64,000 nucleotides of DNA, from positions 186,001-250,000 of the forward strand of contig DHVR01000061.1 of NCBI GenBank assembly GCA_002412765.1, given 5' to 3'. Of the stretch, positions 59,505 through 64,000 are shown piece after piece. The notes under the pieces were generated by a model. That model was not told where the DNA came from. It made no database searches and was given only the letters and a program-made list of their open reading frames with translations. A program made the translations under genes and the position numbers. This DNA comes from Leptolinea sp. UBA5203 (lineage in GTDB: Bacteria; Chloroflexota; Anaerolineae; Anaerolineales; Anaerolineaceae). Each line of letters begins with the position of its first letter. Position 1 is the stretch's first letter.

Positions 59505-59600
59505 ATCCAAAATAGATAGATAAATAAAAGAAATTTATTAAATATTATTTACGACGAAGTTTGAATCAGATTTTCCTATGGATAGTTTTCTTTGATTCTT

Positions 59601-60086
59601 TTACGATGCGTGTAACCACTCTACAATCCTGGTACTGGCTTCTTCTGCAAGCGCTTCTGTGGCTGGAGATAAACTGCGATCAAAATTGAACTCATATCCG
59701 CGCACAGAAACCAGGATGGCTTCCGGTACACAGTGATAGAGCGTATCCACAAAACATAGCAGGGTATCCGGGGTCATATGATGGGTGAAGGGCGAATTTT
59801 GAAAACAAGTACTGACGGGAACAATATTCAAATCATTTTCCACGCTGCCGGTATGTGCATCCACAAAACACACCCGCTGATAATCTTTCAATATTTCGGC
59901 AAATTCCGGGATGAGCTGCAAATCAAAGAACAGATCCGGATTTTCGCCAAGATCCAAGAAGCAATCCTCTATTTGAGCAGGCAGGGGACGATCAATCAGT
60001 TTAGCAACTTTTTCCAGAATATGCCAGGCAACGCCATCATCCTGTCGATCCAGATTGCCATAGCCTAAAATAATGGTCTTTTTCAT
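59601..60086 (-). CDS. Hydrogenase maturation protease (HycI/HoxW type)
   Basis: 161 residues, endopeptidase that removes the C-terminal tail of the hydrogenase large subunit after nickel insertion. Seen: GYGNLDRQDDGVAWHI at residues 8-23 with the nickel-binding Asp, a CFVDAH strand near 85 with the second Asp, and HHMTPDTLL near 110 with the His. It directly follows hoxH across a hairpin-forming gap. The large subunit keeps a removable C-terminal tail, so both protease and substrate are present. Confidence 0.92.
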   Translation of the reverse strand: MKKTIILGYGNLDRQDDGVAWHILEKVAKLIDRPLPAQIEDCFLDLGENPDLFFDLQLIPEFAEILKDYQRVCFVDAHTGSVENDLNIVPVSTCFQNSPFTHHMTPDTLLCFVDTLYHCVPEAILVSVRGYEFNFDRSLSPATEALAEEASTRIVEWLHAS

Positions 60087-60100
60087 GAAAATCCTCTAGA

Positions 60101-60147
60101 AAATAAACAGGGTTAAGGTATTAAACTACCCAAACCCTGTTTTATTT
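60101..60147 (-). other. Hairpin between hoxH and the maturation protease gene
   Basis: An inverted repeat: AAATAAACAGGGTT at 60101-60114 and its partner at 60133-60147, with an inner GGTA/TACC pair. On the minus strand it ends in TTTATTT. It could be a terminator, an attenuator or an mRNA-processing hairpin reducing expression downstream of hoxH. Confidence 0.5.
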
Positions 60148-60164
60148 GAAATAAGATGGGCAAA

Positions 60165-61592
60165 TTAATCTCGGCTTATCGTCTTGATGATATTCCCGTT
60201 AAAATCTTGCACATCCACGATGATGGGCATTTGGCCAACGGCGTGGGTGGAACAGGAAAGGCAGGGATCATGGGCGCGGACAGCCGCTTCCACACGATTC
60301 AAGATGCCTTCGGTAATATCATGGCCGTCAATGTAGGTTTTGGCAACGCTATCTACTGCGGTTGACATAGCCCAGTTGTTGTGGCCGGTGGCAACGATTA
60401 AGTTGACCTTGGTAATTTGACCGTTTTCTTTGGCGTGGTATTGATGAATTAATGTCCCGCGAGGAGCTTCGATGACACCCACACCTTCACCCTTGAAATC
60501 GCCCTTTGTATTGAGAATATCATTTTTCATGATATCGGGATCATTCAATAAATCGCGGACTTTTTCAAGCGCAAATACAATTTCGATCAGACGGGCATAG
60601 TGGAAATACAGGGTCTGGTTGATCATTTTTCCGCCATTGATCTGGCGGTAGGTCTTGAATTCCTCATTGGCCATGGGGGTGTCCAATTTGTCGACTGCGT
60701 TCAAGCGGCCCAGGGGACCCACGCGATAGACGCCTTTAGGATAGCCCAATTTCTTGTAGTAGGGGAATTTGAGATAAGACCAATTTTCCACATGCTCGGC
60801 AATGTAATCCAGATAATTTTGGTCATTGAATTTAACAATCTGTTTGCCGGTGGAATCCACCAGACGGATATCACCATCATAGAGTTCGAGTCCATTGTCC
60901 GGGGTAACCAAGCCAAGATAACCGGATTCCAGGACTGCAAATTTATTGATGTCATCCTGATTTTTGGAAGCCCAATCCTTCATAATCTGCAAACCGACTT
61001 TAGTGGTTGCAATGGCTTCATCCCATCCTTGCAGGATGGTCTCGCGAGCGACGGGATCCAGGGCTTTATTGACACCACCCGGAACAGCAAAAACAGGGTG
61101 AATGCGGCGGCCGCCCAGCAGACGGATGATTTCCTGTCCATACTTGCGCAGTTGCACGGCTTTGATTGCCAATTCAGGATTCACGCCAATTAAGCCAATG
61201 ACGTTACGGATTTCAGGATCTGCGTCGAAACCAAGCAGTAAATCCGGTCCAGCCAGTTCGAAGAAATGCATGCCGTGGCTCTGGATGATTTGACCCATGT
61301 GCATCAACTCGCGCAATAAGGAGGCTGTGCGGGGAGGAGGCGTGCCCATGACAACATCCGCGGCTTTTGCTGCTGCAAGATGATGGCTGACGGGACAGAT
61401 ACCGCAAATGCGCGGGGTGATATTGGGCATTTCAAAGACCATACGGCCTTCACAGAATTTCTCAAAACCGCGGAATTCGTTTACATGTAAATAAGCATGA
61501 TCCACTGTGCCATTTTCTTTGAGGTTAATGGTAATTTTTGCGTGTCCCTCAATTCTGGTTACAGGTTCAATTGTAATTTTTTGGGTTGCCAT
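60165..61592 (-). CDS. hoxH: [NiFe] hydrogenase large subunit (HoxH-type, group 3)
   Basis: 475 residues. Holds the NiFe active site through two Cys pairs: RICGICPVSHH near residues 61-71 and DPCLSCSTH near the C-terminus. After the His a 25-residue tail starting AVGQMP remains, the part cut by the maturation protease. The N-terminus ITIEPVTRIEGHAKI is typical. Length and motifs fit the group 3 bidirectional hydrogenases of the Hox/Mvh type. It follows hoxY by 14 bases. Uncertainty concerns only the exact subgroup. Confidence 0.93.
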   Translation of the reverse strand: MATQKITIEPVTRIEGHAKITINLKENGTVDHAYLHVNEFRGFEKFCEGRMVFEMPNITPRICGICPVSHHLAAAKAADVVMGTPPPRTASLLRELMHMGQIIQSHGMHFFELAGPDLLLGFDADPEIRNVIGLIGVNPELAIKAVQLRKYGQEIIRLLGGRRIHPVFAVPGGVNKALDPVARETILQGWDEAIATTKVGLQIMKDWASKNQDDINKFAVLESGYLGLVTPDNGLELYDGDIRLVDSTGKQIVKFNDQNYLDYIAEHVENWSYLKFPYYKKLGYPKGVYRVGPLGRLNAVDKLDTPMANEEFKTYRQINGGKMINQTLYFHYARLIEIVFALEKVRDLLNDPDIMKNDILNTKGDFKGEGVGVIEAPRGTLIHQYHAKENGQITKVNLIVATGHNNWAMSTAVDSVAKTYIDGHDITEGILNRVEAAVRAHDPCLSCSTHAVGQMPIIVDVQDFNGNIIKTISRD

Positions 61593-61606
61593 TGTTATAT
61601 CTCCAA

Positions 61607-62149
61607 TTAGTTCCAGTGCAAATTTTCATTCTTTAGGTCAGGAACGCGCCCCTGGGCTAATTCACTGAGAACGTAGAAGATGGCATTGGCATCCGGAGGA
61701 CAGCCCGGCAGGAAAATATCCACCGGAACAACTTCTTGTAAGGCACGGACTCGGGTGGGAACAGCCAATTCCGGATCTGAAGGAATTATGCCGCTGTCAT
61801 CCGTGCTTTCTGTCTCAACATAGGCGCGCCGAAGAGTTTCTTCCAAGGTAAAGAAATTCCGCATGGCCGGCACACCGCCAAACACAGCACAATCACCAAA
61901 TGCTACCAGTATTTTGCAGCGGTCTCGCATTCTGTGGGCGACTTCTTCATTGGCGGAGTTATTCACGCCGCCTTCAAGAATCCCTACATCCACACCTTTA
62001 ATATCCGGTTCTTTCAAATCAGTAATAGGGGTTGCACGAAGATCGACAAGTTCAGCAATTTGAACAATTCTCTCGTCGATATCCAATAATGACATGTGAC
62101 ATCCTGAACAGCCAGCTAACCAATCACTGGCGATGGTTGGTTTTCCCAT
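61607..62149 (-). CDS. hoxY: [NiFe] hydrogenase small subunit (HoxY-type)
   Basis: 180 residues, the short form with only the proximal cluster, as in HoxY. Seen: LAGCSGCHMSLLD with Cys14 and Cys17, GILEGGVNN, VAFGDCAVFGGVPAMRN, and FLPGCPPDANAI. No twin-arginine signal, so the enzyme is cytoplasmic. It passes electrons between HoxH and the diaphorase/NuoG-like subunit encoded just upstream. Confidence 0.93.
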   Translation of the reverse strand: MGKPTIASDWLAGCSGCHMSLLDIDERIVQIAELVDLRATPITDLKEPDIKGVDVGILEGGVNNSANEEVAHRMRDRCKILVAFGDCAVFGGVPAMRNFFTLEETLRRAYVETESTDDSGIIPSDPELAVPTRVRALQEVVPVDIFLPGCPPDANAIFYVLSELAQGRVPDLKNENLHWN

Positions 62150-62189
62150 AGTTTTCTCCTTTAGAGTTCCGTACTCATCGATAATAACA

Positions 62190-64000
62190 TTAAGCTTCCA
62201 GAATTTCTACCGAGGATACGGATTTTACGATATTCTCTTTCCAATTCTTGGTGTTTAATTTCAAGCCAAGTTTTTCAGCTAGGGCAGCCAAAACAGTTTC
62301 ACTGGATTTGACATCTACCGGCGCTGTGAGGGAAGCATTTGTTTTCTGAATCTTCCCTTCCAAATTGATATAATGGCCTTCTGTTTCAGCCCACATTTCA
62401 ACCGGGAAAACGACATCCGCTTGAGCAGTCAATTGAGATACATAGCTGGCCTGAACTACCAGGAAGGGAGCTTTTTCAACCAGTTTGACCAATGATGGGG
62501 CAGGGACTTCATCGGCCATGGCCATGAAGACAAGCTGATGACCATTGATGGCAAACTTCGCATTGAGTCCCAATTGTTCAGCGGCTACACTATTGGCGCT
62601 GCCTTTCAGACTGACGATTTTCTTCTCTGCACCTGCTTTTTTCGCAAGGTCAAGGACGGCAGCCAGATCAGCTTCGTTGGTCAGAGATTTTCCAACCACG
62701 AAGACAGGTTTTTTGGCGGCAGCGATCAGTTCAGCAGCCAGGACAAAAGATGCCTCTTTGTTTTGTTTTGCGAAGGCAGCCGTAATCCCCTGAATGGAAG
62801 ACAGAATGCCGGATTTGGAGATCAAGGAAACATCGGAAAGATCTGAAAGTTTATTCTCTTTCTCATCGATGACAATCAGTTTGATACCTTTGGGTAAATT
62901 GCGTTTGATGAAGAATCCAGCAACTTCGTGAGTATCGACAACATCTTCGCCGATTAAAACCACACAGTCAGCATTTTTGATGTCTTCCAGAGAGCCTTCA
63001 AAAGCACCGCCAGCCAATTTGGCTGCTTTGCTTTGCATGGCGCTGAATTTACCTTCTTCCAGGGAAGTGACCATGTCAGAACCGGCTTTAGCTTTGAACA
63101 ATTCGGTAAAGGCGGCTAAACTCTCTACATTCATGCGCGTGGATGCGGCTGCAGCAATACCGTTGGTATTTTTGCCAACCAGGGATTTCATTTTATCAGA
63201 CGCTACTGTCAAGGCTTCTTCCCAGGTGGAGGCTTTTAATTTGCCATCTTTGCGAACCAGCGGGGTGACAATTCTTTCGCGATCTTCGGTGATGGGCAGG
63301 AAACGGCCAACTTTGCAGATGACCCCTTCATTGACTTTGGCATCCCAATCGCCATTGATTTTGATTAAATTATTATCGCGGGAATATACTTCGATCCCGC
63401 AGCCAATACTGCAACCTGTACATACGGACTTGACTTCCTTCATATCTTCGACGTGGCCGCGATAAGCGCTCCAACGATCGATGATGGCGCCAGTGGGGCA
63501 GACCTGAACACAGGCGCCGCAGGAAATACAGCTGCTCTCGCCGAGGGGATTCCCCAGATCAGCCACCAGGATGCTCTTCGCACCGCGTTCTTCGAAGCCG
63601 AGGGTGAAATTTCCGGCTAATTCGTCACAGGCACGAACGCAGCGGCGGCAAAGAATACAGCGGTTGTGATCGATGATGATATAGGGATGGCTGGCATCCA
63701 CTTCAAAAGGCTGCCAATTTGGGGTTAAGGCCCAGTGGGTCATCCCTTGGCCGTAAGCGGCGTTCTGTAATTCACAATCACCGCCGGTAACCTGACAGAA
63801 GGGGCAAAAATGATTTCTGTCGCTGAAAATCAGGGTTAAGATGAACTTTCGTGCCTTGAGTACTTTTTCGGTATTGGTTTTTACAACCATGTTTTCATAT
63901 ACCGGCAAAGTACAGGAAGTCTGCAACGTTCGTGCACCTTCAATTTCAACAACGCACAAGCGACAACCACCATACGGTGTTAAAGCTGGGTGATCGCATA
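62190..64000 (-). CDS. NuoG-like hydrogenase electron-transfer subunit (5' end missing)
   Basis: At least 602 residues, running off the right edge. Seen from the edge: CDHPALTPYGGCRLCVVE and TSCTLP, a [2Fe-2S] domain; HFCPFCQVTGGDCELQ-type segment (HxCxxC His/Cys cluster); CILCRRCVRACDE and CISCGACVQVCPTGA, two [4Fe-4S] sites; and VCTGCSIGCGIEVY, a fourth cluster, then a molybdopterin-oxidoreductase-like C-terminus lacking a clear cofactor-binding Cys or Sec and probably degenerate. HoxU is only about 240 residues; this one is NuoG-like. The true start is beyond the window; an in-frame TTG within the [2Fe-2S] motif is not a start. Confidence 0.85.
   Translation of the reverse strand, partial: CDHPALTPYGGCRLCVVEIEGARTLQTSCTLPVYENMVVKTNTEKVLKARKFILTLIFSDRNHFCPFCQVTGGDCELQNAAYGQGMTHWALTPNWQPFEVDASHPYIIIDHNRCILCRRCVRACDELAGNFTLGFEERGAKSILVADLGNPLGESSCISCGACVQVCPTGAIIDRWSAYRGHVEDMKEVKSVCTGCSIGCGIEVYSRDNNLIKINGDWDAKVNEGVICKVGRFLPITEDRERIVTPLVRKDGKLKASTWEEALTVASDKMKSLVGKNTNGIAAAASTRMNVESLAAFTELFKAKAGSDMVTSLEEGKFSAMQSKAAKLAGGAFEGSLEDIKNADCVVLIGEDVVDTHEVAGFFIKRNLPKGIKLIVIDEKENKLSDLSDVSLISKSGILSSIQGITAAFAKQNKEASFVLAAELIAAAKKPVFVVGKSLTNEADLAAVLDLAKKAGAEKKIVSLKGSANSVAAEQLGLNAKFAINGHQLVFMAMADEVPAPSLVKLVEKAPFLVVQASYVSQLTAQADVVFPVEMWAETEGHYINLEGKIQKTNASLTAPVDVKSSETVLAALAEKLGLKLNTKNWKENIVKSVSSVEILEA

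Noticed and set aside
63957..63959. TTG as start of the NuoG-like gene
   Set aside because: The residues upstream, read to the edge, give the first part of the [2Fe-2S] motif (CDHPALTPYGGCR), so the gene starts beyond the window.
1..64000. tRNA, rRNA, CRISPR arrays, insertion sequences or attachment sites
   Set aside because: None were found when reading both strands; long repeats or transposase motifs are absent. A covariance-model or repeat search would be decisive.

Overview
The window looks like a piece of a chromosome from a monoderm, anaerobic member of the Chloroflexota, most likely class Anaerolineae. This is inferred from gene content: a Tad/Flp pilus locus without an outer-membrane secretin, a polyphosphate glucokinase, a type 2 isopentenyl-diphosphate isomerase, a SufCBDSU iron-sulfur system, and a bidirectional-type [NiFe] hydrogenase with a complete hyp set. 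No rRNA, tRNA, CRISPR array, prophage or insertion sequence was seen. Almost all DNA is coding, in short-spaced operons with many ATGA or TAATG overlaps. I could not run similarity searches, so every family call rests on motifs, length and context.

Layout. 1-4783 (minus): a DEDDh exonuclease, a divergent UvrD-like protein with a degraded motif II, and a UvrD helicase cut by the left edge. 4794-5642 (minus): a lipoprotein. 5780-9602 (plus): baseplate-J-like membrane protein, ruvX, mltG, ppgK. 9750-10163: ferredoxin. 10366-11325: EamA transporter. 11322-18695 (minus): cinA-like gene, an MTA/SAH deaminase fused to a CYTH-like domain, glgA, glgC, malQ. 18835-20128 (plus): yraN, miaA. 20166-25118 (minus): ftsH, then an efp / Cys-rich protein / HAD-DinB fusion operon, then hpf. 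25200-32081 (minus): a Tad pilus locus (flp, cpaB, tadZ/cpaE, tadA/cpaF, tadB, tadC) overlapping comF.

32304-33915 (plus): a two-gene unit of a helical protein and an SPFH protein with a C-terminal excisionase-like helix-turn-helix. 34001-36005: sucCD. 36066-36308 (minus): acpP. 36440-41713 (plus): fni/idi2, polyprenyl synthase, folE, an SPT/KBL-like PLP enzyme, a HAD-like protein. 41785-43919: feoAB. 43947-44928 (minus): an MIP18-family protein and a SufR-like repressor. 45177-45842: second lipoprotein. 46157-52146 (plus): sufC, sufB, sufD, an uncharacterised 90-residue protein, sufS, sufU, Rieske protein. 52184-53656 (minus): PIG-L deacetylase and a methyltransferase. 53724-64000 (minus): NuoG-like subunit (cut by the right edge), hoxY, hoxH, maturation protease, hypA, hypB, hypF, hypC, hypD, hypE.

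How the parts fit. Iron uptake (feoAB), iron-sulfur sensing (SufR-like) and iron-sulfur assembly (suf) sit together and feed cluster-rich enzymes such as the hydrogenase and ferredoxin. The hydrogenase block carries two structural subunits, an electron-transfer subunit, the endopeptidase and all six Hyp factors. Glycogen synthesis genes and polyphosphate glucokinase indicate carbon and phosphate storage. The most unusual items are the deaminase-CYTH fusion, the SPFH-HTH fusion with its partner, the helicase/pseudo-helicase/exonuclease trio, the HAD-DinB fusion, the unknown suf-operon protein, and a sequence motif shared by the sufR and suf upstream regions.
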